This document shows, piece by piece, positions 1-9,221 of a DNA stretch of 63,502 bases (position 1 is its first letter; every line of letters begins with the position of its first letter). The stretch comes from JAWXBT01 sp964523015 (lineage in GTDB: Bacteria > Bdellovibrionota_C > UBA2361 > J135). Position numbers and translations under genes: made by a program. The stretch is taken from positions 1 through 63,502 of the forward strand of contig CAZFXN010000011.1 in the NCBI GenBank assembly GCA_964523015.1, given 5' to 3'. The notes beneath the pieces are model-generated. The model made no database searches, was not told where the DNA came from, and saw only the letters and a program-made list of their open reading frames with translations.

Positions 1-4
1 TAAT

Positions 5-160
5 ATAGCTAAGTTTCCTTAAGCTACATTTATATAGATCACTTCCAATGATTACTATCGCCAAGCTTTCACTCAACCTTAAGACCGATTTAGTCTTAAA
101 ATTGCCGAAAACCGCATAAAGAAAATTCATAGCTAAGTCGATGATTCAACATAGCTAAAT
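5..160. repeat. Three copies of a 10-bp direct repeat upstream of cheA
   Basis: The 10-mer ATAGCTAA(G/A)T occurs at 5-14, 129-138 and 151-160 in the otherwise non-coding stretch before cheA. The last two are 22 bp apart, about two helical turns, as expected for a transcription-factor binding array on one face of the DNA. No gene is seen in 1-229. The function is an inference. Confidence 0.35.
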
Positions 161-229
161 CTTACTACACGGGGATGTCAAGTAGAGTCCTGAAATTACT
201 CATTTTCTTATCTGAGATAAAGTGAATCT

Positions 230-2869
230 ATGAGCAATGATTTAAAAAATATTCTTAAAGAGAAGATTAACGAGATATCATTAATTCTAGTCATGACTCC
301 TGATGGAGATGCTGTTGGTACAGGGATCCTTGTTGATCTATGTAACGATCTATCTGCTCTAGCAAGTGGAGATCCAGAATTTGAAAAAATATGTAAAGCG
401 GCTGTCTTTATAAACGAGAACAAAGATAGTCCGTCTTGCTATAAAAATATTCAGGATACAATTAACTGCTTTGTCAAATTTATTGAGGACACTGATGTCA
501 CCTTTCCTCATGAGAACAAAAACTCCTCCGCTATAAGGCAAGATTCTGATGAGGCAGAGGAAGACATAGATCAAGAATTTATAAAAGAATACATTGAGAC
601 TCATACCTTAATGCTAGAAGATTTTGAGGCATCCATTCTTGATTGCAAAAACGATCCAAGTAAATCCTATGAACTTGGCATCTCTGTTAAGCGATATCTA
701 CATAACTTAAAAGGTGATTCAGGTTCAGTTGGCTTAAGTGGCATTGGACACGCCTGCCATACCATTGAAGATATGTTGGTTAAAAATGAAGCGGCCACGA
801 TGATTCAACACCTACTTAATTTTAAGGAGTGGGTCATTGAGTGCATGAATGATTATGCAGCAGGCAGAAAACTATCTAAGGGCGCAAAGAAATTTTTAGC
901 AGAGGTTGCAGCTCTACCTCTTTATGAATCAGTTTATGAATCAGAAAATAGCAAAAAATCAGAGGTTGCGGCTTCAAAAGAACCACAGGTTGCTCCAATA
1001 AAGGAAGTTGAAAAATCTGAGGTAAAATCAGCTTCGGTGTCACCTTCAAAATCACCACTAGATAACACTCAAAAGGAATACTCTCTGTCAGGCGAGATGG
1101 ATATCTTAATGGAGTTCTCTATTGAAGCGGAAGAACATCTTGGAAATATGGAGTGCGTTGTCCTAGACTCTCAGGGAGAGTACACAAAAGACAATATCGA
1201 TACTATCTTTAGGTGTGTTCACTCACTTAAAGGGGGATCGGCCTATTTTACTCTTTTTGAGATGACAAAATGTTCTCACATCCTTGAGAACTATCTATCT
1301 GAAGTTAGAGATGGCAAACGGGTATTTGATCCAGTCCTTGGAGAGTTAGTTCTTATTTATATAGATCTTCAAAAGAATGTACTGAGTCGTGCTAAAAAAG
1401 CGGCCTCCTCGGATGGCAAGATGCAAACATCTCAAGATTCTATTGAGTTTCTAGTTAGTCTTGATCAGTACGGCCGAGGCGAAGCAGTTAAATCTAGCGA
1501 AGCAGTTACATCTAATAGTTCAAAAGCAACCTCAGAGCAAACTGCTTCTGAAACTGCAGCATTAAAGCAACTTGAAAACATGCTTACAGAACAAGCGGCA
1601 AAGAACTCTCTGCCAGCTGCTAAGGGTGATGGGAAAGAAGAAAAACTTGATATCAAAACCTTTGTAAAAGTTGAAACAGTGCGTCTTGATAATCTTATTG
1701 ATTCGATTGGAGAGATGACTATTTATACTTCAATGCTGATACGGCACTGTCGTGATCTCTTATCATCCAATCCTGAAGTTATGGATGCTACTCATAGAGT
1801 AGAAAAACTTGCTAGAGATCTGCAAGATGTTGGAATGTCGATGAGACTTGTGCCTATCAAAGGCCTATTTCAAAAAATGTCTCGCTTAGTTTGGGATACC
1901 AGTAAAAAGATCGGAAAAGATATAAATTTTATCATGGAGGGAGAAGACACCGAACTTGATCGAAACCTTATTGATAAACTTGCTGACCCTTTAATGCATA
2001 TGGTTCGAAATTCGATGGACCATGGAATTGAGTCCCCCGAAGACCGAATTGCTCAAGGCAAACCAAAAGCTGGCAAGGTTAGTCTATCGGCATATCACTC
2101 TGGTGGTAGTATTCATATTAAAATCTCAGATGATGGCAAAGGACTTGACCCTGAAAAGCTTCTAGCTAAAGCTCTTGAGAAAGGAGTTATCCAAGAGGGG
2201 CAAAAGCTATCTCAAACAGAGACTTTTCAACTCATCTTCGCCGCTGGATTCTCTACTGCTGCTGTAGTGACAGATCTTTCTGGTCGTGGTGTTGGCATGG
2301 ATGTAGTCAGAAGAAATGTAGAAAGTCTACGTGGCCGAATACATATTGAGTCAACAGTTGGTATTGGTTCAACATTCACGATTGAACTACCGCTTACCTT
2401 GGCAATCATAGATGGTATTCAAGTTGAGGTTGGCAGTGAGAATTTCTTAATCCCAAGCTTGTCTATTGTTGAATTTCTAAAACCAAAACCTGAGATGCTA
2501 TCAAATGCACTTGATAAGGGAGAGACTCTTCACTTTAGAGGCAAATACCTGCCTATATTTAGGTTAGGGGATCTCTATAATTTTGAACCGAGGTATCACG
2601 ATCCACTTCAGGCAACTATGATCATAGTTGAGTATAACCATGAACATATTGCTTTAATGGTGGATGAGATTTTAGGTGAGTGCTCAACAGTGATTAAGAG
2701 TTTGGGTTCGCTTTTTGAAGAGGGCAAAGGAATAGCTGGGTGCGCAATCATGCCAAGAGGTAATGTTGCATTAATTCTTGATATCATTTCATTAGTTCAA
2801 TTGGCTAGAGCAAGCTATAGAGTCAGGCCAAGTACTCCGAAATATGTTGAGGCTCAGGTATTGCATTAA
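230..2869 (+). CDS. cheA: Chemotaxis histidine kinase CheA with two Hpt domains
   Basis: Cytoplasmic CheA kinase that autophosphorylates on an Hpt histidine and passes phosphate to CheY and CheB. At 879 aa it is longer than the usual 650-700. Seen: an N-terminal helical segment; a first Hpt domain with the HNLKG motif (His158); a second Hpt with HSLKGG (His331); a low-complexity linker; a dimerisation helix pair near 480-560; an HATPase domain with N-box HMVRNSMDHG (from residue 590), G1 box DDGKG (from 634) and GRGVGMD; and a C-terminal CheW-like domain. It heads a che operon in which cheR follows after 41 bp. The ATG start has only a weak purine-rich leader. The duplicate Hpt is the unusual part, because most CheAs have one. 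Family assignment is certain. Confidence 0.97.
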   Translation: MSNDLKNILKEKINEISLILVMTPDGDAVGTGILVDLCNDLSALASGDPEFEKICKAAVFINENKDSPSCYKNIQDTINCFVKFIEDTDVTFPHENKNSSAIRQDSDEAEEDIDQEFIKEYIETHTLMLEDFEASILDCKNDPSKSYELGISVKRYLHNLKGDSGSVGLSGIGHACHTIEDMLVKNEAATMIQHLLNFKEWVIECMNDYAAGRKLSKGAKKFLAEVAALPLYESVYESENSKKSEVAASKEPQVAPIKEVEKSEVKSASVSPSKSPLDNTQKEYSLSGEMDILMEFSIEAEEHLGNMECVVLDSQGEYTKDNIDTIFRCVHSLKGGSAYFTLFEMTKCSHILENYLSEVRDGKRVFDPVLGELVLIYIDLQKNVLSRAKKAASSDGKMQTSQDSIEFLVSLDQYGRGEAVKSSEAVTSNSSKATSEQTASETAALKQLENMLTEQAAKNSLPAAKGDGKEEKLDIKTFVKVETVRLDNLIDSIGEMTIYTSMLIRHCRDLLSSNPEVMDATHRVEKLARDLQDVGMSMRLVPIKGLFQKMSRLVWDTSKKIGKDINFIMEGEDTELDRNLIDKLADPLMHMVRNSMDHGIESPEDRIAQGKPKAGKVSLSAYHSGGSIHIKISDDGKGLDPEKLLAKALEKGVIQEGQKLSQTETFQLIFAAGFSTAAVVTDLSGRGVGMDVVRRNVESLRGRIHIESTVGIGSTFTIELPLTLAIIDGIQVEVGSENFLIPSLSIVEFLKPKPEMLSNALDKGETLHFRGKYLPIFRLGDLYNFEPRYHDPLQATMIIVEYNHEHIALMVDEILGECSTVIKSLGSLFEEGKGIAGCAIMPRGNVALILDIISLVQLARASYRVRPSTPKYVEAQVLH

Positions 2870-2910
2870 CATTGCTCTACTAGAGAGTTTTAAGGAAAGG
2901 TTTTCGCTAA

Positions 2911-3717
2911 ATGGATAAACAAACATTTGAGAAGCTTAGGGATATTATCTATAAAGAGAGTGGCATCGTATTGCCTCCTCAGAAACTTCCCTTGCTTACT
3001 AACCGAATCCAGAAAAGACTCCGAGCTTTAAAGATAAAGAGCGAGACAGAGTATCTACAGATGATAGAGCTAGATGTCTCTGGAGAAGAGCTAGTCAATC
3101 TAATTGATGCTATCTCAACAAATGTTACTTATTTCTATAGGGAACCAGATCATTTTGAGCTGTATCGTGAGATACTAAGTGGCTGGGGTCCAAAAAAGAA
3201 GAGTGCTATCAAGGTATGGTGCGCTGCTGCCTCGACTGGGGAGGAGCCTTACACCCTCGCTTTTGAAGCATCTGAAACTTTAGATCTTAACAGACAAAAG
3301 ATTAGGATCCTTTCAACTGATATTTGCTCCAGAGTTCTAAAAATTGCTCTTGAGGGGGTATATTCACCAAGTAGTGTTGAAAAAATGCCTCCTGTTATTC
3401 GAAATAAATACCTTGAGAAGCTCTCCATTGACGGACAGCACCATTGGAAAGTTAAACAATCTGCTATGGATCTTGTTCTTTTTAGAATGTTTAACCTAGT
3501 TCAATTTCCTTATAAGCTAAAAGGGCCTGTGGATATAATTTTCTGTAGAAATGTAATGATCTATTTTGATACTCCTACTCGCGATAAGATTATTAAAGAG
3601 TTTTCAAGGCTTTTGGCACCGGGTGGTTATTTATTTTTAAGCCATTCTGAGAATCTAATTGGAATCGATCATGATCTTATAAAGGTTAACCCTTCAGTCT
3701 TTAAAAAGGAGGGCTAA
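2911..3717 (+). CDS. cheR: Chemoreceptor glutamate methyltransferase CheR
   Basis: SAM-dependent O-methyltransferase that methylates chemoreceptor glutamates, opposing CheB in adaptation. At 268 aa it is full length. It has the N-terminal helical CheR domain (about 1-75) followed by a Rossmann methyltransferase domain with the SAM motif W-C-A-A-A-S-T-G-E-E-P-Y (from residue 103) and the conserved FCRNVMIYF block (from residue 211). A purine-rich AAGGAAAGG precedes the ATG. The stop codon overlaps the start of cheD (TAATG), indicating translational coupling. There is no pentapeptide-binding beta-subdomain anomaly that I can see. Confidence 0.96.
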   Translation: MDKQTFEKLRDIIYKESGIVLPPQKLPLLTNRIQKRLRALKIKSETEYLQMIELDVSGEELVNLIDAISTNVTYFYREPDHFELYREILSGWGPKKKSAIKVWCAAASTGEEPYTLAFEASETLDLNRQKIRILSTDICSRVLKIALEGVYSPSSVEKMPPVIRNKYLEKLSIDGQHHWKVKQSAMDLVLFRMFNLVQFPYKLKGPVDIIFCRNVMIYFDTPTRDKIIKEFSRLLAPGGYLFLSHSENLIGIDHDLIKVNPSVFKKEG

Positions 3718-4205
3718 TGGGTTTACCTAATCAACATCTAGTCGGGATTGCCCAAGTCAAAATTAGTGATAACCCTGCCGATATTATAGTAGCTCCGAAT
3801 CTTGGATCATGTCTTGGTATGGCGATCTACGATCCTGTGCTAAAGAAAGGGGGACTGGCCCACTGTCTTTTGCCTCTTTCTAAATCTGACCCTGAAAAAG
3901 CAGCAAACAATCCATATATGTTTGTTGATACAGGATTTACAAAATTACTTGAAACGTTACTTGCATCTGGCTGTGATATAAAACGACTAGTGATCGTTGC
4001 AGTTGGTGGGGCGAATATTAACGACCAGACAAATGTATTTGAGATTGGCAAGAGAAATTTTACCGTACTAAAAAAATTACTTTGGAAAAACAACCTTCTG
4101 TTAAAAGGTGAGCATGTTGGCGACACTGTAAGTCGCACACTTAGCCTACATATAGCAGATGGTAAAAGTATCCTTAAAGTACGTGGTGAAACGATAGAAT
4201 TATGA
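3717..4205 (+). CDS. cheD: Chemoreceptor glutamine deamidase CheD
   Basis: CheD deamidates specific receptor glutamines to glutamates and, in many bacteria, works with CheC/CheX-type phosphatases. At 162 aa it is of normal length. The catalytic Cys-His pair is visible: Cys32 in the LGSCLGM motif and His49 in LAHCLLP. The VAVGGANI and FEIGKRNF blocks typical of the family also occur. The start overlaps the cheR stop by one base. It sits among cheR, cheB and two CheX-like genes, the classic adaptation set. Confidence 0.95.
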   Translation: MGLPNQHLVGIAQVKISDNPADIIVAPNLGSCLGMAIYDPVLKKGGLAHCLLPLSKSDPEKAANNPYMFVDTGFTKLLETLLASGCDIKRLVIVAVGGANINDQTNVFEIGKRNFTVLKKLLWKNNLLLKGEHVGDTVSRTLSLHIADGKSILKVRGETIEL

Positions 4206-4230
4206 AATGAGTAAGTAAGGGAGCTTAATT

Positions 4231-4620
4231 ATGGCCTACAATATATTAATAGTTGATGACTCTTCGATAGTCAGAAAGGTTTTAATAAAAACCTTTGGAA
4301 TGACTGATATTAAGGTCAATAATTTTTACCAAGCTGAGAACGGTAAGGTAGGTCTTGATCTACTTCACTCCAACTGGGTAGATCTAGTGTTTTTAGATAT
4401 CAACATGCCAGTCATGAATGGCATGGAGTTTATGAAAAATCTTCGAAATGATCCTACGTATAAAGAAACCCCTGTTATCGTCGTTTCAACTGAAGGAAGT
4501 CAGGAAAGACGCGATGAGCTTTTAAGCGCAGGTATTAAGGCCTATTTAAGAAAACCTGTAACCCCAAAAAGTTTAGTCGAAGCCATCACTCAAATTTTGG
4601 GAGAATCTAAAAATGAATAA
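4231..4620 (+). CDS. Single-domain response regulator (CheY-like)
   Basis: A 129-residue stand-alone receiver domain. The acidic pair DD near residue 9-10, the phospho-acceptor Asp56 in FLDINMP, Ser/Thr in VVSTEG and the conserved Lys in LRKPVTP are all present, so it should be phosphorylatable. It lies inside the cheA operon, overlapping the next gene (a CheX-like phosphatase) by 8 bp, which suggests that CheA phosphorylates it and the neighbour dephosphorylates it. It is less like enterobacterial CheY than the protein at 9887-10306, so it is probably a phosphate sink or a second output. A start-proximal AAGGGAG precedes the ATG. Confidence 0.9.
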   Translation: MAYNILIVDDSSIVRKVLIKTFGMTDIKVNNFYQAENGKVGLDLLHSNWVDLVFLDINMPVMNGMEFMKNLRNDPTYKETPVIVVSTEGSQERRDELLSAGIKAYLRKPVTPKSLVEAITQILGESKNE

Positions 4621-5077
4621 TAATACTCATCCACTAAAAAAAGTAAGTCAGAGAATATTAGAGGACTGGGCCATGATGTTGGTAGATGATGCCGAGACGG
4701 CTGAAGGGCTATTTGATAAATCTTCCCCTGTTTTTATGTCTTGGATAAAGATACACGGTGTTGTTGAGGGTGCTCTCACAATAGTTGCACAGGAGGATTT
4801 TATAAAAACCTTAGCCCATAATCTACTAGGTAGATCAGAGGAGGAGCCTCTGACAGATGCTGAATGCAAAGATGCCTTTAAGGAGATGGGCAATGTTTTA
4901 GCTGGTAATTTTTTAACTGAAGCTTACGGAGAAGATATTGTTTTCGATCTGATTCACCCAAATGTAAGGGAAATCACCGAAGATGAACTAGAGAAGTTCT
5001 CTAGCAGAAAGATCCTATTTGGATTTATGGCCGACGATCAACCAGTGGCCATGTCATTTAGCATTAAAGGGAATTAA
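4613..5077 (+). CDS. CheX/CheC-family chemotaxis phosphatase
   Basis: A 154-residue protein whose segment D-A-F-K-E-M-G-N matches the D/S-xxx-E-xx-N active-site helix of CheC/CheX phosphatases, with a proline 22 residues after the Asn as in that family. Glu and Asn of this helix position the water that attacks aspartyl phosphate. It overlaps the preceding response regulator by 8 bp and the following cheB by one base (TAATG), so the three are translationally linked. It is divergent from the second CheX-like protein at 9222-9689, and the two may act on different response regulators. The family call rests on the motif and operon context. Confidence 0.75.
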   Translation: MNNNTHPLKKVSQRILEDWAMMLVDDAETAEGLFDKSSPVFMSWIKIHGVVEGALTIVAQEDFIKTLAHNLLGRSEEEPLTDAECKDAFKEMGNVLAGNFLTEAYGEDIVFDLIHPNVREITEDELEKFSSRKILFGFMADDQPVAMSFSIKGN

Positions 5078-6126
5078 TGCCAATTAAAGTTTTAATTGTT
5101 GATGATTCTGCAGTGGTTAGAAAGACCCTTGAGCAGGAGCTTGCTCGAGATCCAAACATTCAGGTCGTCGGCACAGCAGCAAATCCATATATCGCCAGAG
5201 ATAAGATAATTGCATTAGCCCCTGATGTAATCACCCTTGATATAGAGATGCCAAGAATGGATGGCTTAACGTTTTTAAGAAAACTAATGGCTCACCATCC
5301 CCTACCTATTATTATAGTTTCATCCCTCTCACAAAAAGGATCAGAAGTCGCCTTAGAAGCGATTCAGTGCGGTGCGGTTGAGGTGATGTGTAAGCCAGGT
5401 GGAGCATACTCCGTAGGCGATATGTCAATCGAGCTTAGAGAAAAGATCAAAGCTGCTGCCAGAGTTAATGTTAAAACAATGATGGCAGTTCGGGCAATGA
5501 ATGCCGCTGAAAAACCTGCTACATTTTCAAATACCTCATTAACAAAAACTACAAACAAAGTTGTGATTTTAGGCGCGTCAACGGGTGGAACCCAAGCAAT
5601 AGAAACAGTACTAAGAGAATTTCCAGCTAATAGTCCAGGTACTGTGATTGTTCAACATATGCCAGCAGGATTTACAAAAGCTTTTGCTGAAAGACTTAAC
5701 TCAATCTGTAAGGTTGAAGTTAAAGAGGCCGTTGATGGAGATATTGTGACTAACGGCCGCGTCCTGATCGCACCAGGAAGTAAGCATATGTTAATTCAAC
5801 GCTCTGGGGCCCAATACTTTGTCCAGGTCAAAGATGGCCCATTAGTCAGGCATCATAGACCAAGTGTTGATGTTTTATTCCATTCTGCAGCAAAAAGTGT
5901 AGGTAAAAACGCCATTGGGGTGATTTTAACTGGGATGGGAGCTGATGGATCTATCGGCATGAAAGCTATGAAAGAAGCAGGCTCAGTAAATATCGCACAA
6001 GATGAGAAAAGCTGCATCGTTTTTGGTATGCCTAAAGAGGCTATTGAGACAGGATCGGTAGATCACATAGTGCCATTACAACGTATTACCGCCCAGATTT
6101 TATCGTTAATAAACGAGAACGGTTAA
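5077..6126 (+). CDS. cheB: Chemotaxis methylesterase/response regulator CheB
   Basis: Two-domain enzyme that removes methyl groups from chemoreceptor glutamates when phosphorylated by CheA. The receiver domain (about 1-125) has Asp55 in LDIEMP. A linker of about 30 residues joins the methylesterase domain with catalytic Ser168 (GASTGG), His194 (QHMPAGF) and Asp290 (GMGADGS). At 349 aa it is the normal length. The start overlaps the preceding CheX-like gene. It is the last gene of the cheA-R-D-RR-X-B operon; a 192-bp gap follows before the chemoreceptor. Confidence 0.97.
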   Translation: MPIKVLIVDDSAVVRKTLEQELARDPNIQVVGTAANPYIARDKIIALAPDVITLDIEMPRMDGLTFLRKLMAHHPLPIIIVSSLSQKGSEVALEAIQCGAVEVMCKPGGAYSVGDMSIELREKIKAAARVNVKTMMAVRAMNAAEKPATFSNTSLTKTTNKVVILGASTGGTQAIETVLREFPANSPGTVIVQHMPAGFTKAFAERLNSICKVEVKEAVDGDIVTNGRVLIAPGSKHMLIQRSGAQYFVQVKDGPLVRHHRPSVDVLFHSAAKSVGKNAIGVILTGMGADGSIGMKAMKEAGSVNIAQDEKSCIVFGMPKEAIETGSVDHIVPLQRITAQILSLINENG

Positions 6127-6175
6127 GAGAATTTTTTATTTTTTAGGAGAGGGAAAACCAGCTAAAGAAATCGGC

Positions 6176-6203
6176 TAAAGAAAAAGAAATTTAGGGCCGA
6201 ATA
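6176..6203 (+). promoter_or_regulatory. Possible sigma-28 (FliA) promoter for the chemoreceptor
   Basis: TAAAG at 6176-6180 and GCCGAATA at 6196-6203 resemble the sigma-28 consensus TAAAGTTT-N11-GCCGATAA, but the spacing is one base too long and the -10 has one changed order. It lies 116 bp before the chemoreceptor start. The call is based on similarity and context only. Confidence 0.3.
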
Positions 6204-6318
6204 TAGAAACTGACTATCTGTAAGGGCATAGTCTTAAGAGCTGCCCTAACTAGGCAGAACAGCACTTTGTACATACAAAAATTTTAAAGTTTTTTACATA
6301 ACGGGGAGTTGAAATAAA

Positions 6319-7956
6319 ATGAAGGCATCATTAAGAATGAAAATCCTAGCAGTGCCAATAATATTGTCACTAAGCTTGGCATTTAATGGTTGGTTAGGTG
6401 TAGGTGGGCTTGAAAAATTAAATTCTACTATGGATAAGATCCTTAATCATGATATGTATGCCGCTAAGATGAGTAGTGATGCTGGATTTAATTTAACTAA
6501 TTATTCCCGATATCTCTTAGCCTATATGGCTTCAAGCATTGAAGCCGATCAGCAATACGCAGAAAAAAAGCTTCATGAGTATGAAAATGAGACAATATCT
6601 ATCTTTAAAGAACTCTCAACATCAAAGGCTTTAGGTGCCTCTGAGAATAAAGTATTTGTAACTGCTCTCTCAGATTTTGAAGTAATTAAACACGAGTCAA
6701 ATGAGGTCTTAAGATTATCAACTGCTCATCAAGATGCAGAAGCAAAAAACTATTATACTAGTAATATGAGCGGAAAAATCGATAACCTTGCAACTATGTT
6801 AGAAGATTACGCAGATCAACAATCAGTCGTTGCCAATGAATCAGTTAAAGCTGGGACAGAGACTTATAACATTATCAAGATGGAAACAATCGGGATCGTT
6901 GCAGGCAACATACTTCTTGGATTATTTTTAACTTGGTGGATTACTCATGTTACAGTGAAGCCGATCTCTATGTCTTTAACTGAGATGGAACAGGGATCCG
7001 CTCAGGTAACTTCTGCTTCAAACCAGATTGCTGCTACTGGGCAAACTTTGGCTCAAGGATCTACTGAGCAGGCTGCTGCATTAGAAGAGACTTCTGCTAC
7101 ATTGCAAGAGATTATGACCTCTTCAAAGAGAAATACTGAGAATACTACAGTTGCTGAAGGATTGGCCACGGAGGTTGATGAAGCAGCTGATGAGGGCAAA
7201 ATTCTTATGGGCAGCCTTGTAAAAGCGATTGGGGATATCAACGCTAACTCAGCTCAGAGTGCTCAGATAGTAAAGGTAATTGAAGAGATCGCATTTCAAA
7301 CAAATCTTTTAGCTCTTAATGCCGCTGTAGAGGCCGCTAGAGCTGGAGATGCTGGAAAAGGATTCGCGGTTGTAGCTGAAGAGGTTAGAAACTTGGCTCA
7401 TCGCAGTGCTCAGGCAGCTAAGGAAACTGGAGATAGAATCAAGCAATCTGTTGATTTATCAACCAATGCGGTAACTGTGACAACAAATACTGCAAAATCT
7501 CTTGAAACAATTAAAGAGCGTGCTGATAAGACCGGTCAATTGATCCGTGAGATTGCCCAAGCAACTCGGGAGCAAACTGAAGGTATCACTCAGATCAACA
7601 TAGCTATGGATCAGTTAAACTCTGTAACTCAGAGTAACGCTGCTGCCGCAGAGGAATCTGCTGCCGCTAGTGAGGAGTTACTTGCACAGGCTCGTGCACT
7701 GACCGGAAGTGTTCAGGATGTTTCTGGTATAATTTACGGTGGTTCCAGTAGCTATGCTAGAGGATCAGTTACTCGCACAAGCAGCCCAGCAAGGAGAAAT
7801 TCCTCAAACGGACAAACCTACTCAGTGTCCTCCCGAAGAGTAACGAGACCTTCTGCTAAGTCACCAGCTCCATCAGCTAGACCATGTAGCTCAAATGATA
7901 GTTCAAAGGAGTTAATTCCACTTGATGAGAATGACTTAGCTGATTTTACACACTAA
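6319..7956 (+). CDS. Methyl-accepting chemotaxis protein (4HB sensor, nearly HAMP-less)
   Basis: Inner-membrane chemoreceptor of 545 aa. TM1 is at about 9-28, a periplasmic four-helix-bundle-type sensor domain runs to about 185, and TM2 is at about 190-211. The cytoplasmic signalling domain has the invariant hairpin tip AFQTNLLALNAAVEAARAG starting at residue 325. Only about a dozen residues (VTVKPI...) separate TM2 from the methylation helices, so the HAMP relay is missing or severely shortened. The C-terminal 60 residues are Ser/Arg/Pro-rich and disordered. It is followed by a strong terminator and lies between cheB and cheV, so it is probably the cognate receptor. A GGGGAG ribosome site lies 11 bp before the ATG. 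Confidence 0.95.
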   Translation: MKASLRMKILAVPIILSLSLAFNGWLGVGGLEKLNSTMDKILNHDMYAAKMSSDAGFNLTNYSRYLLAYMASSIEADQQYAEKKLHEYENETISIFKELSTSKALGASENKVFVTALSDFEVIKHESNEVLRLSTAHQDAEAKNYYTSNMSGKIDNLATMLEDYADQQSVVANESVKAGTETYNIIKMETIGIVAGNILLGLFLTWWITHVTVKPISMSLTEMEQGSAQVTSASNQIAATGQTLAQGSTEQAAALEETSATLQEIMTSSKRNTENTTVAEGLATEVDEAADEGKILMGSLVKAIGDINANSAQSAQIVKVIEEIAFQTNLLALNAAVEAARAGDAGKGFAVVAEEVRNLAHRSAQAAKETGDRIKQSVDLSTNAVTVTTNTAKSLETIKERADKTGQLIREIAQATREQTEGITQINIAMDQLNSVTQSNAAAAEESAAASEELLAQARALTGSVQDVSGIIYGGSSSYARGSVTRTSSPARRNSSNGQTYSVSSRRVTRPSAKSPAPSARPCSSNDSSKELIPLDENDLADFTH

Positions 7957-7965
7957 ATAAAGTGG

Positions 7966-8001
7966 AAAGAGAGGCGTAGTTTAATCTCTACGCCTCTCTT
8001 T
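7966..8001 (+). terminator. Hairpin terminator after the chemoreceptor
   Basis: Perfect 14-bp inverted repeat: arms 7966-7979 (AAAGAGAGGCGTAG) and 7988-8001, with an 8-nt loop. It is flanked by A- and T-rich ends, so it could work on both strands. It starts 9 bp after the chemoreceptor stop. Confidence 0.9.
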
Positions 8002-8096
8002 CATAAACCTCTAATTAGAATCCAGTGGTTTAAGTTAGCTCTAGAAAATTTACAGAAAGGCTTACGGTAGAGAAAACTTTAGAAGCAAGGAACCAG

Positions 8097-9032
8097 ATGA
8101 TCAACTCACAAAACGGTAAAGGAATCCTACTTGAAGTCGGCACCAACGAAGTAGAGTTTCTAGTATTTCAAATAACAACTCAGAGTTATGGTATAAATGT
8201 CGCAAAAATTTCACAGATCATAATCTTTGATCCAACCAAAGTTGTAAGCGTGCCTTATCAACCAAATGGAGTCCTTGGCGTATTTGATCATAGAGGTGAA
8301 ACAATTTCAATAGTAGATCTAAAAACAAACTTATGCATTCCTGGCGAAAGCATAAACATTAAAACTCATCAATTACTGCTAATCACAGAGTTTAATAAAA
8401 GAAAAACAGCATTTTTAGTTGATGCGGTAGATAGAATTGAGCGTTGTAGCTGGGAGCTCTTTCACCCAATAGAAGAGTCGATGGGAAACACCTCTGACTC
8501 AAGCGTTGTTGGAACAGTGACTCTCAAAGATACTATAATGATCCTATTAGATGTTGAATCAATCATGGGTAAGATTGATCCATCAATGAGTATTGAGCAC
8601 TACCAAAATAAGATTAATACTAAGGTTAGCGGTAGCCGAGCGGAGGTATCAATTGTCTACTGTGAAGATTCCCCACTTCTAAGAAAAATTTTACGTCAAA
8701 CGTTAGAGAAGGTGGGATTTAAAAATTTTCATATCTTCCCAACCGGTGTTGAGGGATTGGAATACATTAAGAGTCAGCCTCCTGGTTCTATCGATCTTAT
8801 TGTAAGTGATATTGAGATGCCACAGATGGACGGGCTCTCTTTATGTAAACATGTTCGTGCACTAGAGCACGACAAAACAACACCGTTTCTATTTTTTTCC
8901 TCCATGATTAACGAACAGATGGCTGCCAAGTGTAAAGCAGTTGGAGGAAATGCTTACTTCTCTAAGCCAGAGATTCATAAACTTGTTGCTGAGATAGATA
9001 AGCTACTAAACTTGATCCCTCATAATGTATAA
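8097..9032 (+). CDS. cheV: Chemotaxis coupling protein CheV (CheW-REC)
   Basis: A 311-residue fusion of a CheW-like SH3-fold domain (about 15-165; it begins LVFQITTQSYGINVAKI, typical of CheV) and a receiver domain (about 180-305) with phospho-acceptor Asp238 in SDIEMPQMDG and Lys in YFSKPE. CheV links receptors to CheA and tunes coupling when phosphorylated. No separate cheW is visible in the locus, so CheV may be the main coupler here. AAGGAACC lies just before the ATG. Confidence 0.95.
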   Translation: MINSQNGKGILLEVGTNEVEFLVFQITTQSYGINVAKISQIIIFDPTKVVSVPYQPNGVLGVFDHRGETISIVDLKTNLCIPGESINIKTHQLLLITEFNKRKTAFLVDAVDRIERCSWELFHPIEESMGNTSDSSVVGTVTLKDTIMILLDVESIMGKIDPSMSIEHYQNKINTKVSGSRAEVSIVYCEDSPLLRKILRQTLEKVGFKNFHIFPTGVEGLEYIKSQPPGSIDLIVSDIEMPQMDGLSLCKHVRALEHDKTTPFLFFSSMINEQMAAKCKAVGGNAYFSKPEIHKLVAEIDKLLNLIPHNV

Positions 9033-9221
9033 ATCATTAGTACTAGGGTTGCTACAGCCATATTGCTAAAGATGATTTATTGCGTAATATTAAATTTATT
9101 CTCTGAGTTTAGCTGTAATATAGTTCAATATTCTAGCCTCAAGGACCGATACTCTAATTAGGATATTCCGAGATTATTAAACTGATTATTAATTTTTTTA
9201 TTATTTATACTGAGTAATGAC

